Below are positions 9,801 to 17,916 of a stretch of DNA of 64,000 bases, piece by piece. Below the pieces are notes generated by a model, which worked only from the letters and a program-made list of their open reading frames with translations, ran no database searches and had not been told where the DNA came from. The stretch comes from Robinsoniella peoriensis (GTDB taxonomy: Bacteria; Bacillota; Clostridia; Lachnospirales; Lachnospiraceae), in NCBI RefSeq assembly GCF_000797495.1, contig NZ_JTGN01000008.1, positions 186,001 to 250,000 on the forward strand. Direction: 5' to 3'. How positions within the stretch are numbered: position 1 is the first letter of the stretch; the number at the start of each line of letters is the position of its first letter. A program made the translations under genes and the position numbers.

Positions 9801-12800
9801 GTAAGAGAAGGATCGGATGTGACACCGGATCAGTATGGGGTGGAACCGCAGTGGTCCTGGAAAGATGATATGAAGAATTACTTCGTATATTCTACGGATG
9901 ACCCCAATAATGGACTGGTAACCAATGACTTCAAAACCATGCGTGAGCATGTGTGGTCCTATGATGTAAACTATGGACTGGAAGCAGACGCACCCCGCAT
10001 CAGTGTAGAAGCTCCGGATGCCAACGTGGCAGCCCGCGTTGCAATTACCTTTGATCTGGGCTATGTGGATGACAGGGACGCAGCCATTAAGTATACGGGC
10101 GGATGGGCGACCTATGATTCAAATTCTGATTATGCGGGAACAGAAACATTTAGTTCAAAATTAGGTGATTCCTGCGAATTTAAATTTACAGGAACCGGCA
10201 TACGCTATATCGGATCGAAGCAAAAGAATACGGGCCTTGTAAAAGTGTATGTAGATGGTGAATTCAAAGAAGAAATTGATACCTACAGTAATCTGGGAAA
10301 TGATCTGAAGCAGACGGTGATTTACAGCATAGAGGGACTGGAGAATGGTGAACATACCATTAAACTGGAAACGGCAGGCGGAAAAGCTAATTGCATCGTA
10401 GTAGATGCTTTCGAAGTTTTGAAGCCGGAAGGAAGCAGCGCTACTGAAAAAGCACAGCTCATCATTAATAACCAATGGTATTATCCAAACCTGGGATGGG
10501 GCAACTACACCGGTATTCAGGGAAAACTGGCAAATGGTTCTACAGGATCAGGAACAATCCGTCTGACAAATGAAAATAATCTGACGGAAGAGACGATTAC
10601 ATCACTGGTTAATTTAAAGATATCAGCAGTAAATGAAGAAGAATTGAAGGTTTCCTATCATGTACAGAATGAAAGTGAAGCTACAGAAGTGAAACTGCAA
10701 TGGTACCGGGTAGCAGCAGGCGATCCGGACAGTAAGGCACAGGTAATTGAAGGTGCTGAAAATGACATACTGAACATAAAGGGACTGGAAGCAAACAAGG
10801 TTTACTGTAAGGCTACGCTGTTGATTGACGGAAAAGAGAGACAGACCGTAAAGAGTAATGGAATTGAAATAGGACAGGATTCTTATCGCTACTATGATAT
10901 ATTAGATGACTCGGATGAATTTGTATTTTCAGGAACCAAAGGTACAGATTATAAGACTGATAAAGATAAGTCCTGGACTGCAAATGCTTATGGTAAATCT
11001 GTCACCTACCTTATGGATACAAAAAATGAAGCAGGTGTTTCCTTCAAGTTTGCGGGAAGCGGAATCCGCTGGGTAGGCGCAAAAGAAAACAATCAGGGTA
11101 TAGCAGAGGTAACGGTAGACGGAGGAAGTCCCGTAGAAATTGACTTGTTTGATGCGAACTCCAGCACGGGCAATCAGGTAAATGAAGTGCTTTTTGAGCA
11201 GGTATGGGATGAACCGGGAGAACACGAGATTACAATCAACCGCACAGGAAGAAAGAATCCGTTATCCTTAGGCGCAAATGTCAGCCTGGACGCATTTATT
11301 ATCATCAATGATGTAAGTGAAAATGTCAGAATCAGTGATGTGGCAGTAAATGAAAATGAAGATGGAAGCCTCACGGCGGGTTGTACCATCACAAACGGGG
11401 CTCCAGAAGATTTAGAGTATCAGTGGTATGCAGCAGATGCATATAGTGCACAGGGATACGATAAAGAAACTTATGTAGCAATTGAAGGAGCTGTTAGTCA
11501 GAATTATATGCCGTCAGACACGGATGCAGGGAAACTGCTGCGCTGTGATGTGTGGAGTGCTGATGCCAGTACACCGGTTAGAAGTGCCAATGCCATATTG
11601 GCAAAAGCGCTGATGATTGATGATACGGATGAATCAGTACAGTATCCGGAAGGAAGCATTCAAGATACTGCAGACGCATCATATTTAGCAGGAAATAAAC
11701 CATATAACAATACGATTACTTATTTTAAAGATGGAGAAGTGAAACTTCAGTTTAATGGTACCGGCATCGTCTGGCTGTCCGGTTATGATCAGACACTGCG
11801 CAGTGCAGCCGTAAAAATAGATGACGGCAGCGCAGAATCCGTGGAAATCCGTGCAGCTCAAGGCGGAGGATGGGATTTTAACCAGTATAAAGTATATGGA
11901 GTGACAGGACTGGAGCCTGGAAACCACAGCATTACCATTACGGCTGGTACCCCCGGAGTTTATAATAATGCAGATGCATTTATGGTATTGAATCCTGGAG
12001 AGGAACAGCCGCAGACCGGAAGTATCTCTGAGGATGTTCAGGAACCCAAGATGCAGTCAGGGCTTGAATCAGAATCAGAAGCCAATAATGGTGAAGATCA
12101 GGCAGAAACAGATAATACGGTTATGACCCAGACCGGGACAGCAAGAAAAGCAGAAATAAGAATAAATGGAAATGCCGTTATGACTCAGACCGGAACGGTA
12201 AATAGAACAGATTCGCAAGATAATGGAAATTCTGTCATGACCCAGACCGGGACAATTGACAAATCCGTATCGGAAGATATAGATAATGCAATTGTAAAAT
12301 TAACAAAGGCGATATCAGACTTCAAAGCATCCCGCATTGAGAAAGAACCTGTGGATAAATCAAAGCTGTCAGCACTCATAAATAGTGTTAATGGCAAGTA
12401 TAATGAAAAATTATATACGCCGGAGAGCTGGAAAGTATTTATCCAGGCGCTAAATGCAGCAAAAGGCGTAAACGCAAATGACAATGCGGTTCAGGCGGAT
12501 GTATCAAAGGCAATATCTGCACTGGAGTCTGCAATAAGAGGATTAAAGCCCGCCCAGGCAAAACCGGTGCCCGTTGACAAGACGGCATTGAAGAATCTGT
12601 ATCAATCATGTGCATCCCTTAAAAAAGCGGATTACACGGCATCCACCTGGTCGGTATTAGAAGCAGCTATGAAAAATGCAGCAGCTGTTATCAATAACCC
12701 AAATGCAACAAAAGAAATGACAGACCAGGCGTACAATGCTCTGAACAAGGCTAAGAGCGGGCTTTCAAAAATTCCTGCACTTCCGAAAAAAGGAAGCACC

Positions 12801-13229
12801 TATCAGACAAGGGGACTGCGTTACAAAGTAACGGCTTCTACGAGCAGAACAAAGACAGTAATGCTGGTAAAACCTGCGAAGAAAACATACAGATCCATAA
12901 CGATTCCGTCCACTGTAAAAATTAAAGGATATACCTACAAGGTAACCAGAATTGACGACAATGCATTCCGGAAAAACACAAGACTGTCGAAGATTACAAT
13001 TGGAAGCAATGTGACGAAAATTGGAAAAGAGAGCTTTGCAGGATGTAAGAAACTGAAATCTGTTACGCTGAAATCTAAATCAATTACAAGTATTGGAAAG
13101 TATGCGTTCAAGAATATTTCAACAAAAGCAAAGATCTATGTTCCGAAGAAAAAATATTTATCCTATAAAAAGATGCTGTCAAAAGCAAAACTAAGCAGTA
13201 AAGTAAAAATAATTAAAAAGTCAATGTAA
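6879..13229 (+). CDS. Giant secreted multidomain GH2 glycosidase (LacZ-like)
   Basis: A 2116-residue protein with a signal peptide (about 1-28). It contains a GH2 sugar-binding domain (about 75-210), an Ig-like domain with an inserted helical FIVAR-like stretch (about 308-372), and a GH2 TIM barrel. E547 in 'WSLGNESNY' is the expected acid/base and E617 in 'VIHDEYAH' the expected nucleophile. A LacZ domain-5-like region (about 825-1060) follows; 'PEDHIGRNKG' sits where LacZ has GPxENYxDR. Then come three related beta-sandwich modules (about 1068-1178, 1337-1477, 1580-1704), three 'VMTQTGT' repeats, two FIVAR domains and a Lys-rich BspA-like leucine-rich tail (about 1970-2116). There is no LPxTG. 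It probably releases galactose- or arabinose-type sugars at the cell surface for the adjacent importer. Substrate unproven. Confidence 0.9.
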   Translation: MKNRKRWISMALAGVMIFQMNGILVFAEAASSDVQTADVQEVAETEIGSDVWDTPVIPDAARYIKGIEQTEVSLNEKTGDGTWRYLFDIPDYTQAGGIAAPNEENQDFDFSKWEERDWKNIKVPGEPLMQGFDILTNNEYYYQREITVPEDFAGNRVLVRFDGVYSNSRVWINGKYIRTHVGGFTTWDCDITEFAAPGETVTMTVGVAEIYSTTKGIWNPEGKSVNNPANATEYAHHNMGGINRDVSLVAVPYDSIARTYVNTDFDETFTNADLEVTAQLNMVSGEGALLVELLDGESVVTSGTIDFDRDTEALKNLPELVEEASTLLKENETNLYEGNSGKTGQYSKAAFENMRKERDNALKVLAGTGELSAAKKLTLPVTEPKQWDAEHPNLYTLRTTLLVNGEAVQINEENVGFREIHYGGADGTDTNKVYVNGKEVKLRGTCRHDVSDDLGRSMTREESYAEIAAYKNANINHIRTSHYPASEDLLDACDEMGIYVEQETAVCFQGPWADVSSKYEDFLPQFTEMIERDRNRPSILIWSLGNESNYSKVASQSGGNAFQDEREYLRDVDTTRPCVFSFPDTGEPAGFADIYSAHYANVTGGMGRADKPVIHDEYAHISCYNLDELQRDVNVRNFWGESVKKGWENIFTSDGALGGALWGGIDDVFYIPEGTTERWQSHSDGQTAGYGEWGSVLDAYLREKPEAYLTKKAYSPVRVEEEACYISDGTMYIPVKNWFDHTDTNELKLEYTVDGEQNEIMVGESIAPHSDGVITINGVSQDAQAVNLKFYTPDGIMVDEYNVAISSKQYNFTPAGDQAPAIEENEQDIVVKGKDFSVSFSKESGMILSGQFQDQVLVTGGPYLHVTGMSLGEWNLAEIDGITAETQEQYAVVTVNGSYANGQGVRFDIKISGNGIITTDYTLTTAPKVTSGLKEVGISYDIDKDTDSVSWLRDGLYTAYPEDHIGRNKGVALKVREGSDVTPDQYGVEPQWSWKDDMKNYFVYSTDDPNNGLVTNDFKTMREHVWSYDVNYGLEADAPRISVEAPDANVAARVAITFDLGYVDDRDAAIKYTGGWATYDSNSDYAGTETFSSKLGDSCEFKFTGTGIRYIGSKQKNTGLVKVYVDGEFKEEIDTYSNLGNDLKQTVIYSIEGLENGEHTIKLETAGGKANCIVVDAFEVLKPEGSSATEKAQLIINNQWYYPNLGWGNYTGIQGKLANGSTGSGTIRLTNENNLTEETITSLVNLKISAVNEEELKVSYHVQNESEATEVKLQWYRVAAGDPDSKAQVIEGAENDILNIKGLEANKVYCKATLLIDGKERQTVKSNGIEIGQDSYRYYDILDDSDEFVFSGTKGTDYKTDKDKSWTANAYGKSVTYLMDTKNEAGVSFKFAGSGIRWVGAKENNQGIAEVTVDGGSPVEIDLFDANSSTGNQVNEVLFEQVWDEPGEHEITINRTGRKNPLSLGANVSLDAFIIINDVSENVRISDVAVNENEDGSLTAGCTITNGAPEDLEYQWYAADAYSAQGYDKETYVAIEGAVSQNYMPSDTDAGKLLRCDVWSADASTPVRSANAILAKALMIDDTDESVQYPEGSIQDTADASYLAGNKPYNNTITYFKDGEVKLQFNGTGIVWLSGYDQTLRSAAVKIDDGSAESVEIRAAQGGGWDFNQYKVYGVTGLEPGNHSITITAGTPGVYNNADAFMVLNPGEEQPQTGSISEDVQEPKMQSGLESESEANNGEDQAETDNTVMTQTGTARKAEIRINGNAVMTQTGTVNRTDSQDNGNSVMTQTGTIDKSVSEDIDNAIVKLTKAISDFKASRIEKEPVDKSKLSALINSVNGKYNEKLYTPESWKVFIQALNAAKGVNANDNAVQADVSKAISALESAIRGLKPAQAKPVPVDKTALKNLYQSCASLKKADYTASTWSVLEAAMKNAAAVINNPNATKEMTDQAYNALNKAKSGLSKIPALPKKGSTYQTRGLRYKVTASTSRTKTVMLVKPAKKTYRSITIPSTVKIKGYTYKVTRIDDNAFRKNTRLSKITIGSNVTKIGKESFAGCKKLKSVTLKSKSITSIGKYAFKNISTKAKIYVPKKKYLSYKKMLSKAKLSSKVKIIKKSM

Positions 13230-13352
13230 ATTAAGAATCCGCCGGTAAATGGTATCAATAAGGCATTGGAAGTAAATAGTGATGGAGACGAGAAAGAACC
13301 CATGGCTCCATACGTTTTGCCAGAGGATACTGATTATGAAAATGAAACTTAA
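13230..13352 (+). other. Coding-like in-frame extension after the GH2 stop codon (possible gene remnant)
   Basis: Immediately after the TAA of the GH2 gene the same frame stays open for 40 codons. It encodes an acidic stretch ('ALEVNSDGDEKEPMAPYV' and 'PEDTDYENET') and ends at TAA 13350-13352. Its composition is unlike intergenic DNA and unlike the basic end of the GH2 protein, suggesting the tail of a lost gene. It has no start codon with a ribosome binding site of its own. Confidence 0.3.
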
Positions 13353-13401
13353 AATTATGGATTCTTGATAGAATCACAGGTATAATGTTACGGATAAACA
13401 T

Positions 13402-13468
13402 AAAGACTGTGTACAGTGTTTATGGAGTTGAATACATTCAACTTCATAGCGCTGTACACAGTCTTTTT
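13402..13468. terminator. Long hairpin, bidirectional terminator between convergent genes
   Basis: AAAGACTGTGTACAG pairs with CTGTACACAGTCTTT and the stem continues through TATGGAGTTGAAT/ATTCAACTTCATA, giving an almost fully paired arm of about 30 bp. TTTTT follows on the plus strand. It lies between the plus-strand GH2 gene and the minus-strand Spo0E-like gene. Confidence 0.85.
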
Positions 13469-13493
13469 ACGTTTTCAATTTATTAAAATTAAA

Positions 13494-13691
13494 TCAGGAT
13501 GTTGTTCTTTTTAAATACTCTGTTGTTTTCACAAGACTTATCATATGTCCATCAATTTTTCTGCTGACCGCCAGCAACTCTTTTCCTGTTAACGGTTTTC
13601 CTTCTTCAACCAATCGGTCTAATTTTTTCCCTTCTGCAGCTAATGCACATTTGTACCAGTTCTTTTGAATATTACATAACATTCTTCTCAT
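13494..13691 (-). CDS. Spo0E-like small protein (putative Spo0A-P phosphatase family)
   Basis: This 65-residue protein has the two-helix layout of the Spo0E family: a first helix ending in 'KKLDRLVEEGK', a short turn, then 'LLAVSRKIDGHMISLVK'. The S-R-K-I-D pentad matches the family's S(Q/R)xLD motif. Members dephosphorylate Spo0A-P (or bind related partners) and so delay sporulation. The start is supported by AAAGGAG seven bases upstream of the ATG. Candidate 0A boxes lie in the upstream region. The assignment rests on a short motif, so a different small helical regulator remains possible. Confidence 0.6.
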   Translation of the reverse strand: MRRMLCNIQKNWYKCALAAEGKKLDRLVEEGKPLTGKELLAVSRKIDGHMISLVKTTEYLKRTTS

Positions 13692-13761
13692 ATGTTTTCT
13701 CCTTTATTCGCTCTATTAGTGTGTTAGTGACTCTGTTAGACACAGTATAACACAGTCCGAT

Positions 13762-13848
13762 TGTCGAAGTCAGTCGAAACCCGTAGCAAATATAAGAAAT
13801 TTTCGTTTTTTATGAAAAATTTATCTTTTCGGGAGTAAAACCGTCGAA
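13762..13848. promoter_or_regulatory. Cluster of GTCGAA motifs, candidate Spo0A (0A) boxes
   Basis: TGTCGAA at 13762-13768 is an exact match to the 0A-box consensus TGNCGAA. AGTCGAA (13772-13778) and CGTCGAA (13842-13848) are one-mismatch copies in the same orientation. The cluster lies 70-157 bases upstream of the Spo0E-like gene, which is read from the minus strand. Binding is inferred from the motif only. Confidence 0.4.
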
Positions 13849-13887
13849 AACGTAGGAAAGATAGCGGGTTTTGGGTGTTTGTGATCT

Positions 13888-15642
13888 TTATCCAAGCTGA
13901 TAATAATTTTCCAGGTATTTTTCCAGGACTGGAAATGGGGCAGGCCCAATTGTCAGAATCTGTTCATGGAATTCTTTGAGGTTGAATTTATCACCCAATT
14001 CTTTTTTGAATTTATCCCGAATATCCATAAAGCTAAGGCAGCCCACATAATATTTCAGATAGTTGGCAGGTGCTTCAATGATAATGTCATACATGTTGTT
14101 GGCGATCTCCGGGTCTGAAAATCCAATCTGATTTAAGTAGGCAGCAGTTGCGTTTCGGTCGTAGCCATGGTAGTTGATGGCGATATCCAGCAGAGAAGAT
14201 ATCCCGAGCATTATGGAACGGTTCAGGCGGTAAAGGGCAGCCACGTCTTGATCTACATCTGCGTATTGGTATGACTGGAATTCTACATAAGTTGCCCAGC
14301 CTTCACTGTAACCCCCAAAGTTTAACAGGCTTCTGACCGGATCAGCGTTGGTACTGCCGGAATAAATAGTCTGGTATAAATGTCCCGGATATCCCTCATG
14401 CGCCAGTGTGGTATAGAGCTCAAGCCCCGAGTAGTCAGATGCCTGGTTGATATAGATCACATTGTCAATGAGATTATCTATAGGCGGTGACAGGTAAAAA
14501 GCAGGACTTAAGTATTTTTCCAGGGAGCTGTGGACGTATTTCACATTTACGTTCACCTGTGGAGAGGTGGGAAAATCATCTGCCATTTTCTTCTGAAGAT
14601 CATTTAAGATTGCTTCCGGTGAGGAAGCAGCCATGCCCGATACAGAAGACAGGAGTGTGGGGTTTTTCGCCAGCAAAGTCTGTAGCTCAGTAAAGTCAGT
14701 CTGCACCTGGTCCATCAGACGTTTCTGAATCTGATCAATGGAAGCATTGGAACCGGTTGTATCTTTCACCAGGTACTCATAATATTTCTTTCCATCAGGG
14801 AAATTACATAAACCGGCATTGTTTTTTCCGGTTCCTTTTAATGCGGTCAGTCCTGTAATCAGGTTTTCATATGCCGGAATTACTTTCTTTAAAATAATGT
14901 CCTTATGACGGACTTTGAAGTTGGCACATTCTTCAGGGGTGAGTTCTGGAAAGGAATCCACCTTATCATTAAATATTTCAATTAAAAAGTTATTATCCGG
15001 GTCAGCAATAAAGGATTGGCATTGAGCTATAATTGCATCTGTATTTGCATCACTCATAAACAAACCTGCGGAGGATTTGGCTTTTTCATACTCCAGAAGG
15101 GATGCATAGTATGTATCCAGCTGTGAAAGCAGAGACAAATATTCATCAACGTCTGCTTTTTTGTTAAAAGTGTATTCCGCAAGCAGAACCGGAAGCTGTG
15201 CCTGAGTGCCGATTGTGGGTCCCAGAGGCTCTGCATACAGAGAAAAATCCTTTCCATTATTTTGGTTCTTCAGGTAGTATGCAAGAATGTCATAAGTAAG
15301 CTGATTATTTTTAGACAGTTTCTTATAAGAAATCTGATTCAGTGCTTCCTGATAATTTTCCAGGACAGCGGTAGATGCAGCGAGAGATTCTTCATCAGCG
15401 GCTCCAAGTGTTACCATGTAATCATCAATCCCGAAAGACTTTGGGTCCGACAGGGTATAATGAAGATTCAACGTGTTGGAGGTGACTTCATCCACAAACA
15501 TGTTGTGGGTAAAATCTGTGAATTTGCGGTTTTCCTGATGATGGAAAGAGCTGTTGATGTAAATGCCGATAGAAATCAGCAGTAACAGGGAAGCCGGAAT
15601 CAGCAGGAAGCGAAGAAGAGACGCGGGGTTGATTTTACGCAT
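13888..15642 (-). CDS. DUF885 family protein, membrane-anchored putative zinc metallopeptidase
   Basis: A 584-residue protein with one hydrophobic N-terminal segment (about 9-30) that should act as a membrane anchor or uncleaved signal, leaving the rest outside. Near residue 415 it carries 'LAHEGYPGHLYQT', the HExxPGH-type motif that defines DUF885 and resembles a metal-binding HExxH site. A second conserved part, 'GGYSEGWATYVE', supplies the expected downstream Glu. Catalytic activity of the family is mostly uncharacterised. An ATG at 15642 preceded by AGGTGA was preferred to a GTG three codons upstream. No operon partner is evident. Confidence 0.88.
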   Translation of the reverse strand: MRKINPASLLRFLLIPASLLLLISIGIYINSSFHHQENRKFTDFTHNMFVDEVTSNTLNLHYTLSDPKSFGIDDYMVTLGAADEESLAASTAVLENYQEALNQISYKKLSKNNQLTYDILAYYLKNQNNGKDFSLYAEPLGPTIGTQAQLPVLLAEYTFNKKADVDEYLSLLSQLDTYYASLLEYEKAKSSAGLFMSDANTDAIIAQCQSFIADPDNNFLIEIFNDKVDSFPELTPEECANFKVRHKDIILKKVIPAYENLITGLTALKGTGKNNAGLCNFPDGKKYYEYLVKDTTGSNASIDQIQKRLMDQVQTDFTELQTLLAKNPTLLSSVSGMAASSPEAILNDLQKKMADDFPTSPQVNVNVKYVHSSLEKYLSPAFYLSPPIDNLIDNVIYINQASDYSGLELYTTLAHEGYPGHLYQTIYSGSTNADPVRSLLNFGGYSEGWATYVEFQSYQYADVDQDVAALYRLNRSIMLGISSLLDIAINYHGYDRNATAAYLNQIGFSDPEIANNMYDIIIEAPANYLKYYVGCLSFMDIRDKFKKELGDKFNLKEFHEQILTIGPAPFPVLEKYLENYYQLG

Positions 15643-15801
15643 AGGGTTCACCTGACAATAGGGTCTTTAGTGTAAAGATATGCAGGAAGACATGCAAAAA
15701 TTACCATTAGGGACACGAAAAAAGAAGGAGATGATAAAGGATATACGTATATAACTGGGTAAGCCGAAGAAAGACTGTTCGTACGCAATAAGGAGGTATT
15801 T

Positions 15802-16395
15802 ATGAAAAAATATGGTTACGTAAGAGTATCTACAAAAGAACAAAATGAGGACAGACAGATGATTGCGCTGTCCAGATGGGGAGTCCGGGATGCTGATATC
15901 TATATGGATAAGCTGAGCGGCAAGGACTTCAACCGCCCCCAGTACAGAAAATTATTAAAAAGGATTAAGCCGGGAGATCTGATTGTAATTAAGTCCATAG
16001 ACCGGCTGGGAAGGAATTATCAGGAGATTATTGACCAGTGGCGTGTGATTACAAAAAATAAAGGGGCAGATGTGCTCGTTCTGGACATGCCTCTGCTGGA
16101 TACGCGGAAAGGCAAAGATCTGATGGGAACCTTTATCGCAGATATGGTGCTGCAGCTTTTATCATACGTCGCCCAGACAGAGCGGGAAAATATCAGGCAG
16201 AGACAGGCAGAGGGAATTGAGGCTGCAAAAATCCGCGGTGTACAGTTCGGGCGTCCCTGTAAGGATATTCCCCCGGAGTTTCATCTCATCCGGTCCAGAT
16301 GGGAAGTAGGAGAGATCAGCGGCAGGGAAGCGGCACGTCAGCTTGCAGTCTCACATAACACGTTCTTTAAGTGGATTAACTCGGTACAATCATAA
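15802..16395 (+). CDS. Serine recombinase, resolvase/invertase family
   Basis: A 197-residue small serine recombinase with the catalytic Ser in 'YGYVRVSTKEQN' (Ser10) and the conserved 'DRLGRNYQEII' arginines. A long E helix ('QTERENIRQRQAEGIEAAK') and a C-terminal helix-turn-helix ('SGREAARQLAVSHNTFFKW') follow. Length and order match resolvases and DNA invertases such as TnpR or Hin. Start ATG 15802 follows AAGGAGG. No transposase or cognate inverted repeat was recognised next to it, so it is either a stand-alone invertase or a remnant of a transposon that also left the truncated gene downstream. Confidence 0.93.
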   Translation: MKKYGYVRVSTKEQNEDRQMIALSRWGVRDADIYMDKLSGKDFNRPQYRKLLKRIKPGDLIVIKSIDRLGRNYQEIIDQWRVITKNKGADVLVLDMPLLDTRKGKDLMGTFIADMVLQLLSYVAQTERENIRQRQAEGIEAAKIRGVQFGRPCKDIPPEFHLIRSRWEVGEISGREAARQLAVSHNTFFKWINSVQS

Positions 16396-16599
16396 ATTTG
16401 GCGAATAATGTAGACTTTTTTATCCAGTTCATTCTGAAATATACATAGATAGTAAATTTAGCGGTAATTGCATTTTAGACTACTTTTGGGCCCGAAGAAA
16501 GAAAATTCCATGCCCAGAAAAATTTTACCACGGTTGGTAATAAAAGTCTGATTATTTATCCGGAAATTGGAATAAAGAAAAATAAAGGATGGGTATGAA

Positions 16600-17388
16600 A
16601 TGATGGAAGGTAGAAAAATGCCATATGATGATGTAGTAATGGAAAAAATGGATATTTCAGCGCTTTGTATGGAAACAATTGAAAGATATCGAAGCTTTAT
16701 GAAGGGGAAAACGCCGGAGGCGCCTGTCCTGAAGCTTTTGATGCCGGAATTTCTGATTAAGCTGTCTGTTTTAAAAAGAGGAAGAAAAGATAAGCTTGTT
16801 CCCACTATAGCCGGTCTTCTGATGTTTGGGAAAGAATCCTGCATAAGGGAAGAGTTTCCAAATTACTTTCTGGATTACAGAGAGGAGCTGCAAGGTGTAA
16901 AGCTGGGCTGGAATTATCGTATGACCTCGGATGACGGATCTTTTAATGGAAATATTTTTGAATATTACAATAACGTAATAGGCAGACTCGTTGCTCATGG
17001 AGATCATGAATTTACAGTAAACAAAATGAAAAATGAGGTTGGAAAAGATCTGGTGGTAAGTGCATTGAAAGAAGCGGTAAGCAATGCCGTGATTCATGCT
17101 GATTATTATGGGCGGCAAGGCATTGTTATCAGAAAAAAAGAAAATCTCCTTACCATATCAAATCCGGGCAGGCTTCTGATTCCAAAAGAAGAAATACTTG
17201 CAGGCGGAATCAGCGACCCCAGGAATCCAACAATATTCAAGCTTTTCAACATGATTGGAGTAGGAGACCGGGCAGGAAGCGGCATGGGCAGAATCTACGA
17301 TGCCTGGAAAACCCAGAACTGGCCCAAACCGGTATTTGAAGCAAATGCAGACCCGTATAGAGTTACTTTGAAGCTGGAAGTATATTAG
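16600..17388 (+). CDS. HATPase_c_4 / RecG-like ATP-binding protein, N-terminally truncated
   Basis: The 262 residues match the C-terminal two thirds of the AlbA_2 plus HATPase_c_4 'RNA-binding/transcriptional regulator' family. They include the GHKL-type ATP site 'LKEAVSNAVIHADYYG', 'ISNPGRL' and 'GDRAGSGMGRIYDAW'. The usual N-terminal AlbA_2 DNA-binding domain is missing. The visible frame starts at 'EGRKMPYDD', which normally lies inside these proteins, and a stop codon lies nine codons upstream. It is therefore probably a decayed or 5'-deleted gene beside the recombinase, although the ATPase part is uninterrupted. Confidence 0.7.
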   Translation: MMEGRKMPYDDVVMEKMDISALCMETIERYRSFMKGKTPEAPVLKLLMPEFLIKLSVLKRGRKDKLVPTIAGLLMFGKESCIREEFPNYFLDYREELQGVKLGWNYRMTSDDGSFNGNIFEYYNNVIGRLVAHGDHEFTVNKMKNEVGKDLVVSALKEAVSNAVIHADYYGRQGIVIRKKENLLTISNPGRLLIPKEEILAGGISDPRNPTIFKLFNMIGVGDRAGSGMGRIYDAWKTQNWPKPVFEANADPYRVTLKLEVY

Positions 17389-17437
17389 AAGGGGAAAAAT
17401 ACTTCATATACCTGCCCAGAATATTTTCCTTTCATAC

Positions 17438-17466
17438 TTGACATCCAACATTCATTGTGATAGCCT
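17438..17466 (+). promoter_or_regulatory. Candidate sigma-A promoter for the metG T-box transcript
   Basis: A perfect TTGACA at 17438-17443 is followed after 17 bases by TAGCCT (17461-17466), a weak -10 box. It lies about 20 bases before the start of the T-box leader, as expected for its promoter. Confidence 0.5.
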
Positions 17467-17483
17467 AACTACATATAGACAAA

Positions 17484-17822
17484 CGCAATGACGAAGAGAG
17501 TACATCGGATGCAGGCATTACAGAGAATTCCCGGATGCTGAGAGGGAAGTGTGAGTATAGATGGAAGATGGCTTCTGAGTGGTGCACCGAACATGGAAAA
17601 GGCAAGTGGCTGTGGACATGGCCCAATCTGCCGGTTTTGTGCAAGGCTGCAACGGGAACCGCCTGTTACAGCGGTGTAGTGTACGATTGGAAAATGGTAT
17701 TTTAATATCAGCTCCAGGGATGTGCACTTGCAGAGATTTGTTTCGCGAGAAATGAATGAAGTGAAGTGGTAACACGGGATGATAACACCCGTCTTCTCAA
17801 ATGGGAAGGCGGGTTTTTTGCG
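17484..17822 (+). ncRNA. T-box leader (tRNA-sensing riboswitch) upstream of metG
   Basis: Stem I hallmarks are present: GACGAAGAGAGTA near 17489 and CAGAGAATTCCCGG near 17521. The conserved T-box AAGTGGTAACACGGG lies at about 17764-17778. It is followed by a competing terminator in which CCCGTCTTCTC pairs with GGGAAGGCGGG before TTTTTTG (about 17788-17820). Two ATG triplets at 17561 and 17568 lie on the descending side of stem I, where the specifier is expected, consistent with sensing uncharged tRNA-Met. The exact specifier was not folded computationally. The element should allow metG transcription when methionyl-tRNA is scarce. Confidence 0.88.
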
Positions 17823-17916
17823 CATTTTGCCGGTCAATGCAGATAATGCATTTCGGGCAAGACAGTAATTTCGGACACACTTCAGGCATTCGGAAAGAAT
17901 AAGAAAGGGATTTATC

